Assembly (NCBI GenBank): GCA_902795255.1
Contig: CADBKS010000001.1
Span: 1-62,413, forward strand
DNA: 62,413 nucleotides
From: an uncultured Chloroflexota bacterium
Lineage (GTDB): Bacteria > Chloroflexota > Anaerolineae > Anaerolineales > Anaerolineaceae
Reading direction: 5' to 3'
How positions within the stretch are numbered: the stretch's first letter is position 1; every line of letters begins with the position of its first letter. The notes under the pieces are model-generated. The model searched no databases. It was given only the letters and a program-made list of their open reading frames with translations, and had not been told where the DNA came from. Made by a program: the position numbers and the translations under genes. Positions 1 through 7,627 of this stretch are shown here, one piece after another.

Positions 1-28
1 TGCAAAAAATCGGGAGCCCGCGGGCGTG

Positions 29-1015
29 TTACATCACGTAAACGGCGCGGTTGCCGAGGGCGCCCCAGGAGACCAGGAAGGTGTTCCAGTCGCGGGTATA
101 TTTCATTCCCCCATCCTGGATGGTGACGCTGTTGGCGTCATAACCAATCACCACGACCGTGTGCTGAAAGGGGACGACGAGGGTCGTCCGTCCGGTGGAG
201 GCCGGGGTGTAGGGAACGGAATAGCCGATCTCGGTGTTGCCGACGACCCAGACCATCACCGGGTTGCCGGATGCAATCTGCGCCATCAGGGCGTTCTGGG
301 TGTATGCATAGGCGCCGTAGGCATTGAGTCCGTAGCGGCGCAGCTGGTTCGCGATCGGGTCCTGGTAAACACCGTAGGATGAGGGCGGGATCTTCCCGCG
401 GGCATCCGTGTAATTTCCGACGAAGCCCGTGTTCGGGTCATCGGATTTCGGCAGGGTGTTCAGAAAGTCGGAGTGGGAAATGCTGACGCCGTAATAGGCG
501 GCCAGGTCGACCGCCGAGCGGGCTTCGCAGTCCAGGTTGTAGCTCTGGGCGTAGCCGGTGAAGCCGCTGACATACGCGGACTGCGGGACTTCCACCGTAC
601 CGCTCCAGCTGTCAAAATCATCAAAATAGTCATCCACGGAAAGGTAGAACCAGCCGTCATCGGTCCCTTCCGTGCCGGTGACCGGGGCGCTGCCGGTGTC
701 GGGAGCGCCGAAGCTGTCCCACCAGCCGCTGTTGTCTTCTCCGTACTGAGGGGCGGAATACCAGTTGTCCATCTGGTAGGTCTGGCCGTACCAGTCATAG
801 GTAAAGGGATCCTGGTAGCCGTAATTGGTTTCCGGCTGGGGGTAGCTGCCCCAGCTGTCCCAGTCATCCCCGTTCTGATAGATGGACCAGTCGAAACCGT
901 CCGGGACCATGGACTGCGCCGCTGCCGGGAGCACCGCTGCGCAAAGCAGCAGGGCCGCCGCCAGCAGAAGTCCGGCGCGTCTAATAATAACCGTAACCGT
1001 ATTGCTGCTGATCAT
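29..1015 (-). CDS. secreted C39-like cysteine peptidase
   Basis: Probably a secreted papain-fold peptidase of the C39-like group (PF13529 type). The mature protein has an N-terminal Tyr/Asp/Ser/Trp-rich region of unknown role. A C-terminal half follows in which the motif LDCEARSAVDLAAYYGV carries the candidate catalytic Cys (about residue 162), and FQHTVVVIGYD supplies the candidate His (about residue 285). A hydrophobic signal segment ending in AAAQS opens the protein. The frame is open further upstream, but the ATG at 1015 is chosen because AGGGAGA lies about 10 bases before it. It overlaps the 3' end of the upstream Ig-domain lipoprotein gene by 35 bases, so the two are probably co-translated. 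It may process or bind cell-surface material; the substrate is unknown. Fold assignment is by motif only. Confidence 0.75.
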   Translation of the reverse strand: MISSNTVTVIIRRAGLLLAAALLLCAAVLPAAAQSMVPDGFDWSIYQNGDDWDSWGSYPQPETNYGYQDPFTYDWYGQTYQMDNWYSAPQYGEDNSGWWDSFGAPDTGSAPVTGTEGTDDGWFYLSVDDYFDDFDSWSGTVEVPQSAYVSGFTGYAQSYNLDCEARSAVDLAAYYGVSISHSDFLNTLPKSDDPNTGFVGNYTDARGKIPPSSYGVYQDPIANQLRRYGLNAYGAYAYTQNALMAQIASGNPVMVWVVGNTEIGYSVPYTPASTGRTTLVVPFQHTVVVIGYDANSVTIQDGGMKYTRDWNTFLVSWGALGNRAVYVM

Positions 1016-1568
1016 TGCTGTTGTCTCCCTGTGTTTCATCAATGGTATGGTAGGGGTCGACATAGATCTCCATATAAATGTCGTCCCCGAAGGCATTGCC
1101 CTGGGCGTCGTAGGCCTGCCAGCCGCTGTAATAGCTGCCCGCGTTCTGCGGGGCGGTAAAGACCACGGTGACTTCTCCTTCTTCACCGGGTGCTAACGGC
1201 GGGAGTTCCTGTCTGCTTTCGGCACCCATGGCGGAGCCGTCGATGTAGCGGAGCGAGAATTTGTCGTTCCAGGTACAGTCGCCGTCATTCCGCACCGCCC
1301 AGGTCTTGGTGATCCTGTCGCCGGGGACGAAAGTCGAGCCGTCCGGGACCGTCACGTCGTCCACATACGACAGGTACGGCGTGCAGTCAAAGTTCATGGC
1401 TGACGTGGGCATGGGTGTGATGGGGCTTACGGTGGGAGTGTTAACAACAGTTGCAACAAGGGTCGGCGGTACATAGCTGACCGTGTCGACGCCCTTAAAA
1501 CGGGAACGCCGGCATCCGCATAAACATAAAATAACGCCGCAGAATAGCAGCACTGCTGTTTTTCTCAT
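981..1568 (-). CDS. NBR1-type Ig-like domain lipoprotein
   Basis: A 195-residue lipoprotein. A short hydrophobic signal ends in the lipobox LCLCGC, followed by a Thr/Pro-rich linker and then one Ig-like domain (about residues 60-165) with TWAVRNDGDCTWN and PPLAPGEEGEVTVVF, typical of the NBR1/BRCA1-neighbour Ig domain (PF16158 type) common in Anaerolineae surface proteins. The tail is Asp/Gln/Tyr-rich. The frame also opens at a TTG at 1583, but the ATG at 1568 sits directly behind GGAGACAGGAGAG and gives a standard lipoprotein signal. It is first in a two-gene unit with the C39-like peptidase. A binding or scaffold role at the cell surface is inferred. Confidence 0.8.
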   Translation of the reverse strand: MRKTAVLLFCGVILCLCGCRRSRFKGVDTVSYVPPTLVATVVNTPTVSPITPMPTSAMNFDCTPYLSYVDDVTVPDGSTFVPGDRITKTWAVRNDGDCTWNDKFSLRYIDGSAMGAESRQELPPLAPGEEGEVTVVFTAPQNAGSYYSGWQAYDAQGNAFGDDIYMEIYVDPYHTIDETQGDNSNDQQQYGYGYY

Positions 1569-1583
1569 CTCTCCTGTCTCCAA

Positions 1584-1964
1584 TGAGATTAAGGTGCAAG
1601 TTGTGTGCCAAATATGCGCTTCGCGCAGTTGTCAGGGGGTAGGATTCAGGGACAGGGAAAGCGGTGACGCTTCGCGTCGGATCTGTATGCGCTTCGCGCA
1701 GGGGAACGGGTGCAGTGCCGAAGGAACTGTCACCCCCTTTCCGGAAGTCAGGAGCAGGCCGCCGGCAACAGGCTGCGCAAATCAAAAAAATGGCGCGAAG
1801 CGCCATTTTACCGCCGGCGGAGCCGGCACCTCAGTTATTTACTTTTCATCATGGACGGCTGCAGGCCGTATGGAGCACATCAAGATCCGACGCGCAGCGT
1901 CACCATAACTTCACTCTTCACACTGCACTCTTCACACTAAAGCGGGAGCGCCCGCGCTCCGCGC
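1584..1964. other. intergenic region with small palindromes
   Basis: No convincing gene. The stretch is rich in short GC hairpins of the GCGCTTCGCGC type (near 1618-1627 and 1690-1700). It includes a stem TGGCGC-GAA-GCGCCA at 1791-1805 bracketed by seven A and four T, which could terminate transcription from either side. A long-distance inverted repeat is listed separately. Short open frames here lack ribosome-binding sites and are made of repeated Arg/Ala/Ser codons. Confidence 0.6.
1663..1904. repeat. 21-nt inverted repeat pair about 200 bp apart
   Basis: The sequence at 1663-1683 (GGTGACGCTTCGCGTCGGAT plus C) recurs inverted at 1884-1904 with one mismatch in 21. Each arm is itself a small hairpin (GACGC/GCGTC). 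The 200 bp between the arms code for nothing recognisable. It could be the remnant of a small non-autonomous element or simply two related hairpins; no target-site duplication was confirmed. Confidence 0.5.
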
Positions 1965-2861
1965 TTATTCCAGGCGGAAGTTGTAAATGCCGTCTGTGAT
2001 GGGGTAGACTTTTCCGCAGTCCGGGCAGGTGACGGCTTCCTTTGTCTCGTTCAGGCGGATGCTGCCGCAGGCCGGGCATTTGAAGACCGGGGCGTTCGGG
2101 TCATAATGCGCGCCTTCGGTCTGCGTGCACTTCAGGAAAACGCTCGGGCTGAGCTTGATGCCCGCGAAGAGGTCCTGCATGACATCCTCCACCTTCAGCA
2201 TCCAGTTTAGGTTCTTCGGGTTGTTTTTCAGTGCACCGATGCGCAGGTTGGAGACGGAAAGCGCCCGTTCGATGCGGAAGCCGTGGTTCTCCAGGGTCTC
2301 TTTGATGGTGTCCGGGTGGTTGTCGTAGTTGAGTTTGACGATCTCTGCCTTTTCCCTGGTAAAGGGGTTCCATTTCTGTTTCCCGGTCAGCCAGCGCAGG
2401 ATCGCCTTGATGTTGCGTTTGTTGGCAAACTCCAGGATAAAGGTGCTGTCCTTTTCCATGACCCGTTGGATCTCTGCCATGGCCGGATCGATCTCGGAGA
2501 GATGATGGATCACGCGGATCATCGTTGCCCCGTCGAAGACATTGTCGTTGTAGGGCAGGTGATAAACATCTGCAGCGGCAAAAACGAAGCGGTCGGATTC
2601 CCCGAGATTCTGTTTGGCCTGCTGCATCTGGGTGAGCGCGTAGTCGAAAAGATAGATCTTTTCATAGCCGGTGTAGCGCGGGGTGTTGCGGCCGGCACCG
2701 GCCCCGATCTCCAGCATGCGTTTGCCGGATTTCGGCAGCAGCTTTTTGAAAGCGATATCCTCGGACCGGTCTTCATAAGCGCGGTTGGCGTCATCCCAGA
2801 ACGCTTTCTGGTAGTCTGATCCATCATAAACGCAGAATTCAGGGGTCTTGTTTTCGTTCAT
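1965..2861 (-). CDS. class I SAM-dependent methyltransferase with C-terminal zinc ribbon
   Basis: A 298-residue cytosolic protein. Motif I, MLEIGAGAGRNTPRY (about residues 49-63), and the following acidic strand YLFDYAL mark an S-adenosylmethionine-binding Rossmann fold of the Methyltransf_11/25 type. The last 40 residues form a Trm112-like zinc ribbon with two CPxCG-type knuckles (CPACG and CPDCG). The combination resembles methyltransferases fused to a Trm112-like activator domain. GGAGG lies about 8 bases before the ATG. It follows the SRP RNA on the same strand but has its own ribosome-binding site. The substrate cannot be read from sequence. Confidence 0.85.
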   Translation of the reverse strand: MNENKTPEFCVYDGSDYQKAFWDDANRAYEDRSEDIAFKKLLPKSGKRMLEIGAGAGRNTPRYTGYEKIYLFDYALTQMQQAKQNLGESDRFVFAAADVYHLPYNDNVFDGATMIRVIHHLSEIDPAMAEIQRVMEKDSTFILEFANKRNIKAILRWLTGKQKWNPFTREKAEIVKLNYDNHPDTIKETLENHGFRIERALSVSNLRIGALKNNPKNLNWMLKVEDVMQDLFAGIKLSPSVFLKCTQTEGAHYDPNAPVFKCPACGSIRLNETKEAVTCPDCGKVYPITDGIYNFRLE

Positions 2862-2889
2862 GCTGCCTCCGGATATTGGTATAAAAAAT

Positions 2890-2998
2890 GCGCCCGGACA
2901 GGTTTGCCGGCGGCGCCCGGAAGAACTACCTTATTGCTGCTTCCTCTCGGACCTGACAAGGTTCGATAGTCTCCGCCGCGCCGGTCCCGCCCGGACGC
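2890..2998 (-). ncRNA. ffs: small signal recognition particle RNA (4.5S type)
   Basis: Read on the minus strand, the core GTCAGGTCCGAGAGGAAGCA followed by GC is the hallmark of SRP RNA helix 8: the symmetric and asymmetric internal loops around a four-base GAGA cap, which bind the Ffh M domain. The ends pair (GCGTCCGGG with CTGTCCGGGCGC), as do internal GC-rich arms, giving one long hairpin of about 109 nt without an Alu domain. A run of six T follows the 3' end (2883-2888 on the plus strand). A textbook promoter lies directly upstream. The identification is strong; exact ends are estimated. Confidence 0.93.
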
Positions 2999-3004
2999 TC
3001 TTTA

Positions 3005-3033
3005 AGCATACCTTATTCGTCATAATGTGTCAA
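3005..3033 (-). promoter_or_regulatory. promoter of the SRP RNA gene
   Basis: On the minus strand TTGACA (3028-3033) and TATGCT (3005-3010) are separated by exactly 17 bases. Transcription is predicted to begin a few bases downstream, at the 5' arm of the SRP RNA. Confidence 0.85.
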
Positions 3034-3071
3034 ATCAAAAATCAAAATTCGTGAGCCCGGAGACAGGTGGC

Positions 3072-3100
3072 TTGACAGCCCGCCGGCTTTATGTTAGACT
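3072..3100 (+). promoter_or_regulatory. promoter of the ABC-F gene
   Basis: TTGACA at 3072-3077 and TAGACT at 3095-3100 with a 17-base spacer. The predicted transcript has a leader of about 70 nt that contains short start codons (3118 and 3126) before the ribosome-binding site CAGGAGGAT of the ABC-F gene. Such leaders often allow antibiotic-dependent attenuation in this family. Confidence 0.75.
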
Positions 3101-3177
3101 GAAAACTGAGGTGACCGATGCGCAAATGATCTTTCTGTTGAATTTTCCATATTCAAAACGACAGGAGGATACTATCT

Positions 3178-4671
3178 ATGGCGCAGATCGCTGTTTCCCA
3201 TCTTACATTTGCCTACGAAGGCAGTTACAACAATATATTTGAAGATGTCAGCTTCCGTATCGATACGGACTGGAAGCTTGGCTTTATCGGCCGCAACGGA
3301 CGCGGCAAAACGACGTTCCTGAACCTGCTGCAGGGAAAGTACGAGTACCGGGGGACGATCAGCTCGCCGGTGCGGTTCGAGTATTTCCCTTATCCTGTCC
3401 GCGGCAGGGAGCGGGTCACGTCCGAACTGCTGGAAGAGCTGTCGCCGGGCTATGAGCTCTGGCGCCTTCAGCAGGAGATGGACCGTCTGGAGGTCAGCGA
3501 TGACGTGCTGGAGCGTCCGTTCGCTTCGCTTTCCAACGGGGAGCAGACGAAGATGATGCTCTGTCTGCTTTTTCAGCGGCCTGACCGCTTTCTGCTGATC
3601 GATGAGCCGACCAATCATCTGGATATGCACGGGCGGGAGATCGTCAGCCGCTACCTCGGCAGCAAGCGCGGCTTTATCCTGGTCTCCCATGACCGGGCGT
3701 TCCTGGACGGCTGTGTGGACCATATCCTTTCGATCAACAAAGCCGATATTGAGATCCAGCAGGGTAATTTCAGCACCTGGCAGACGAACCGGGAGCGGCA
3801 GGATGCCTTCGAGATGAGCGAAAATGAGAAGCTGGTGAAGGAGATCACCCGTCTGCGGAAGTCTGCCGCCGAAAAAGCACAGTGGGCGGACCATTCCGAA
3901 CGGGAAAAGATCGGAGGGGATCCGAACAAGATCGACAGCAAAAGCGGACGCCGTCCCTGGCTCGGGGAGAAGTCCAGAAAAGCCAATCAGCGCGCGAAGG
4001 CGATCCGGGGCAGGCAGGAAGCGGCGATCGAGGAAAAGACCGGACTGCTGAAAAACATCGAGCGGGCCTTTCCCGTCAAGATCATCCAGACCCCGTTCAG
4101 CGGGAGCAGCCTGATGCAGCTGCGGGACGTCTCCCTTTATTACGGGGAGCGGCAGGTCTGTTCCGGTGTCAGCTTTGAGGTCCGGCCGGGCAGCCGGATC
4201 GCGCTCACCGGGAAGAACGGCTGCGGGAAAACTTCCTTGCTGAAGCTCCTGTGCGGGGCGGATATCCGCTATACCGGGCAGCTGGTCCGACCCGAACGGC
4301 TGAAGATCTCCGTTGTGCCCCAGGACGCCTCGGACCTTCACGGGACGCTGTCGGAATATGCGCTTTCCTGCGGGGTCGATGAGGAACGTTTCCGGGCGAT
4401 GCTCGGAAAGCTGGATTTTACCGGACCGCAGTACAACGCCCGGATCGAGGATTACAGCGACGGACAGAAGAAAAAAGTGCTGCTGGCCCGCAGCCTGTGT
4501 GAGGATGCAAACCTGTTTATCTGGGACGAGCCGCTCAACTTTGTGGATATCCTTTCCCGCATCCAGATCGAAAACGCCATCCTGACCTGGCAGCCGGCCA
4601 TCATTTTTGTGGAGCATGACCGGGTCTTCTGCGAGCGCACGGCCACGGAGATCGTCCGGATCGGGGACTGA
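3178..4671 (+). CDS. ABC-F ATPase, Lsa-type ribosome protection family
   Basis: A 497-residue soluble twin ATPase without membrane segments. Walker A motifs are GRNGRGKT (about residues 38-45) and GKNGCGKTS (about 344). Signature motifs are LSNGEQTK and YSDGQKKK, and the first Walker B is LLIDEPTNHLD. The interdomain linker is long, basic and helical. The opening LTFAYEG and the DTDWKLGFIGRNGRGKT stretch closely resemble the Lsa/Eat group of ABC-F proteins. Members of that group bind the ribosomal E site and dislodge lincosamides, streptogramin A and pleuromutilins. Whether this copy confers resistance is not visible from sequence. It has its own promoter and a strong ribosome-binding site, and is not obviously part of an operon. 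Confidence 0.9.
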   Translation: MAQIAVSHLTFAYEGSYNNIFEDVSFRIDTDWKLGFIGRNGRGKTTFLNLLQGKYEYRGTISSPVRFEYFPYPVRGRERVTSELLEELSPGYELWRLQQEMDRLEVSDDVLERPFASLSNGEQTKMMLCLLFQRPDRFLLIDEPTNHLDMHGREIVSRYLGSKRGFILVSHDRAFLDGCVDHILSINKADIEIQQGNFSTWQTNRERQDAFEMSENEKLVKEITRLRKSAAEKAQWADHSEREKIGGDPNKIDSKSGRRPWLGEKSRKANQRAKAIRGRQEAAIEEKTGLLKNIERAFPVKIIQTPFSGSSLMQLRDVSLYYGERQVCSGVSFEVRPGSRIALTGKNGCGKTSLLKLLCGADIRYTGQLVRPERLKISVVPQDASDLHGTLSEYALSCGVDEERFRAMLGKLDFTGPQYNARIEDYSDGQKKKVLLARSLCEDANLFIWDEPLNFVDILSRIQIENAILTWQPAIIFVEHDRVFCERTATEIVRIGD

Positions 4672-4689
4672 GGCGGCATGGTTTGAGGC

Positions 4690-4695
4690 TATAAT
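4690..4695 (+). promoter_or_regulatory. -10 box immediately before the CapA-like gene
   Basis: A perfect TATAAT lies only six bases before the ATG at 4702, so transcription should start at or within a base or two of the start codon. No Shine-Dalgarno sequence is present. No good -35 box is seen 17 bases upstream. Confidence 0.5.
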
Positions 4696-4701
4696 AAAAC
4701 C

Positions 4702-6117
4702 ATGGGTATCAATATCGATATGAAAAAAATCTTCCGTATTCTCTGCGGATGGGTGTTTGTCTTTCTGCTGACGGGCGCTGCCGGAAGCTGTGCCGCGTCT
4801 GAGATGGTTTACGTGCTGACGGCGCCTTACCCTACCGTTTCAGACGGGGTCCCGCTTGCGGACCTGAGGACGGTCTGGGGAGGCGGTGCCGCGGAGGGGA
4901 TCACGGAGCTGATCATGGCGCCCGGGACCCTGATTTCTTTCAGCGGGGAATGGGGTGCGCCTGCCGGCGGGGCGGCGGTTGCGGCGATGGAGCCGGACGC
5001 GCTGCTTCCGTATGCCTGGGAACGGGAAGGCTGCCTGGCACTGGTCCCGTTCGATCAGCTGGACCCGCGCTGGAAGGTGATGGATGTGGACGGCGTTTCG
5101 CCGTTTTCGCTTTCCTTTGACCCGGCCGCCTATGCGCTCAGCCTGCCGCTGCCGGAAGGACAGGCCTCCAACTACGACCGGGAAAAGCTCACCACGCTGA
5201 CCCTGACGGGAACGACCGCCATGGCCCGGAATTTTGCCTATCATGCCGAAACGGACGGGCTGCTGGTCCCTGTCGAAAACATTGCCGAAACCCTTTCAGC
5301 TTCCGATCTGACCCATATCAGCAACGAAGCCTCTTTCACGCCGGACTGCCCGCCTGCCGTGCCGCTGCGACGGGAGGCCCGATTCTGTTCCGATCCGTCG
5401 TATATTGCCATTCTTGAGGCGGTGGGCGCCGATATCATCGAACTGACCGGCAATCATAACGCCGACTGGGGGTATGAGCCGTTTGACTGCTCGCTGGACC
5501 TGTACGGGGAAAAAGGCATGCTGACCTATGGCGGCGGACATTCTCAGGAAGAGGCGCAGGCGCCGCTGCTGATCGAACATAACGGCAACCGGATCGCACT
5601 CATCGGCTGCAACGCGATCGGTCCGGAGACCGTCTGGGCCGCGGAGGGACACTCCGGTGCGGCCCGCTGTGATCTGGCGAAGATGAAGCAGCAGATCACG
5701 GAGCTGAAGGCTGAGGGCTGGCTGACGGTGGTGACCTTCCAGCATCTGGAATGGACCTGGTACGATGTGCCTGCTCTGGAGAGCCATGACTTTTTTGAGA
5801 TCGCGCGGGAAGCCGGACCGGATGTCATCAGCGGGTCCCAGGCGCACATCCCGCAGGGAATGACCTTTGTCGGGGATACGTTCATCCATTTCGGGCTGGG
5901 CAACCTGCTTTTCGACCAGATGAGCGATGTTGAGCGGACTTCTTTCTTTGACCGGCATTATTTTTATGACGGTCGCTATCTCGGGAACCGGCTCGAAACG
6001 ATCATTCTGGAAAATTATTCACAGCCGCGTTTTCTGGATGCCGGAGAGCGGAAGGCTTTTCTCGAGCTGATCTTCGGTACCTGTGGCTGGAATGAGGTAT
6101 TCACGGAGGTGCGGTGA
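4702..6117 (+). CDS. CapA/PgsA-like metallophosphatase-fold exported protein
   Basis: A 471-residue protein with an N-terminal hydrophobic segment (about residues 7-30) ending near a Cys/Ala-rich cleavage region, so exported or membrane-anchored. The C-terminal half matches the CapA family (PF09587): ELTGNHNADWGYEPF, then VVTFQHLEW, then SGSQAHIPQG and FGLGNLLFDQ, the His/Asn/Asp metal-site motifs of the calcineurin-like fold. CapA proteins take part in poly-gamma-glutamate or capsule handling. The N-terminal 200 residues are less recognisable. The start at 4702 fits leaderless transcription; ATG 4720 is the alternative. Its stop overlaps the next gene's GTG start. Confidence 0.82.
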   Translation: MGINIDMKKIFRILCGWVFVFLLTGAAGSCAASEMVYVLTAPYPTVSDGVPLADLRTVWGGGAAEGITELIMAPGTLISFSGEWGAPAGGAAVAAMEPDALLPYAWEREGCLALVPFDQLDPRWKVMDVDGVSPFSLSFDPAAYALSLPLPEGQASNYDREKLTTLTLTGTTAMARNFAYHAETDGLLVPVENIAETLSASDLTHISNEASFTPDCPPAVPLRREARFCSDPSYIAILEAVGADIIELTGNHNADWGYEPFDCSLDLYGEKGMLTYGGGHSQEEAQAPLLIEHNGNRIALIGCNAIGPETVWAAEGHSGAARCDLAKMKQQITELKAEGWLTVVTFQHLEWTWYDVPALESHDFFEIAREAGPDVISGSQAHIPQGMTFVGDTFIHFGLGNLLFDQMSDVERTSFFDRHYFYDGRYLGNRLETIILENYSQPRFLDAGERKAFLELIFGTCGWNEVFTEVR

Positions 6118-6713
6118 CAAAGCGGAATCTGCTGTTTCTGTTCGTGTGCGCGGGGCTGATTTTCGCGCTGATCGCGGGAGTTTATGTGTACCGGCTGAAC
6201 CGTCCGCCGGGACCGGAGGAGGCGCAGGAACTGCTGCGGACCTTCATCGGGCGCATTGCCGGCGGGGACCTGGCCGGTGCCCGGGAGCTGATGACGCCTG
6301 AGACCGCTCAGCTGCTGCGGGATCCGGGTACCGCGCTCGGCAGGACGGTCTACCGGAACCTCACGCTGGTTTCCGCCGAAAATATCCTCCCCTCCGGGGA
6401 AAACGGACTGAGCGCGGATGTGGTCCTGAGTGCGCCGGATACGCTTGCGATCATGGCGAAGGCCGGACAGCTTTTCGCCGAGCAGGTGACCGAAAACGGA
6501 CCGGCTGAGGATCCGGACGCGGCTGTGGCTGAAATTTACGATGAACTTCTGGCCCGGGACGATCTGCCGCTGCTCCCGCAGTTCCTCATCGTACGCATGG
6601 TCCGGAACGGCGGTTCGCTGCGGATCGTGGGGGATGCCGCGCTTCAGAGCGCGGTCGAGGGCGGCAGTACGGATGCCATGAACGGCATCAGCACGGTCCT
6701 CGGTTCGGAATGA
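6114..6713 (+). CDS. membrane-anchored protein of unknown function
   Basis: A 199-residue protein with one N-terminal membrane segment (about residues 5-26) and an exported soluble domain rich in Ala/Glu/Leu. The opening EEAQELLRTFIGRIAGGDLAGARELMTPET resembles small cone-shaped NTF2-like folds, but this is only a suggestion. It starts at a GTG that overlaps the upstream CapA stop (GTGA), behind GGAGG, so it is translationally coupled to it. I do not recognise a family. Confidence 0.75.
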   Translation: MTKRNLLFLFVCAGLIFALIAGVYVYRLNRPPGPEEAQELLRTFIGRIAGGDLAGARELMTPETAQLLRDPGTALGRTVYRNLTLVSAENILPSGENGLSADVVLSAPDTLAIMAKAGQLFAEQVTENGPAEDPDAAVAEIYDELLARDDLPLLPQFLIVRMVRNGGSLRIVGDAALQSAVEGGSTDAMNGISTVLGSE

Positions 6714-6719
6714 GCCGGG

Positions 6720-6883
6720 TCATTTTTTCTTTGCCAGCTCCGCGATCTCCGCAAACCTGCGGATGATATGGGCGTAGTTTTCCGGAATATGCGGCACAAA
6801 CAGTTGAAGTGTTCGGGGTCGACCCCTTTGTGGCAGGGGAAATATTCACACTCTCGGTTGCAGAAGAATTTATAGTGGTCCAT
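6720..6883 (-). pseudogene. collapsed cysteine-rich small-domain protein (PF04071 type)
   Basis: The frame opens with MDHYKFFCNRECEYFPCHK and DPEHFNCL, the N-terminus of the cysteine-rich small domain. It then shifts. The C-terminal end of the same family, PHIPENYAHIIRRF followed by a short Lys-rich tail and stop, is readable only in another frame. The middle section, which should carry further cysteines and CSNC, is missing. The natural explanation is a deletion between the two NCL-coding spots of the gene, leaving one copy and a frameshift. The start keeps a good ribosome-binding site (GGGAGGGA), so the loss looks recent. Confidence 0.75.
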
Positions 6884-6976
6884 TCGGCATATCCCTCCCG
6901 GGATTATTATAATTCCGAATCCCCTGCGCCGGTTTATGCTACAATAAAACCAATCTGATTAAGGCAGGATACGGGC

Positions 6977-7591
<615 letters not shown>

Positions 7592-7627
7592 TCAGACCTT
7601 ATCAGCAAATGAATTTAACAGGACCCT

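Noticed and set aside
3172..4617. 481-codon open frame opposite the ABC-F gene
   Set aside because: Exact antisense of a gene with clear ATPase motifs; composition is that of a mirrored GC-rich frame and there is no ribosome-binding site.
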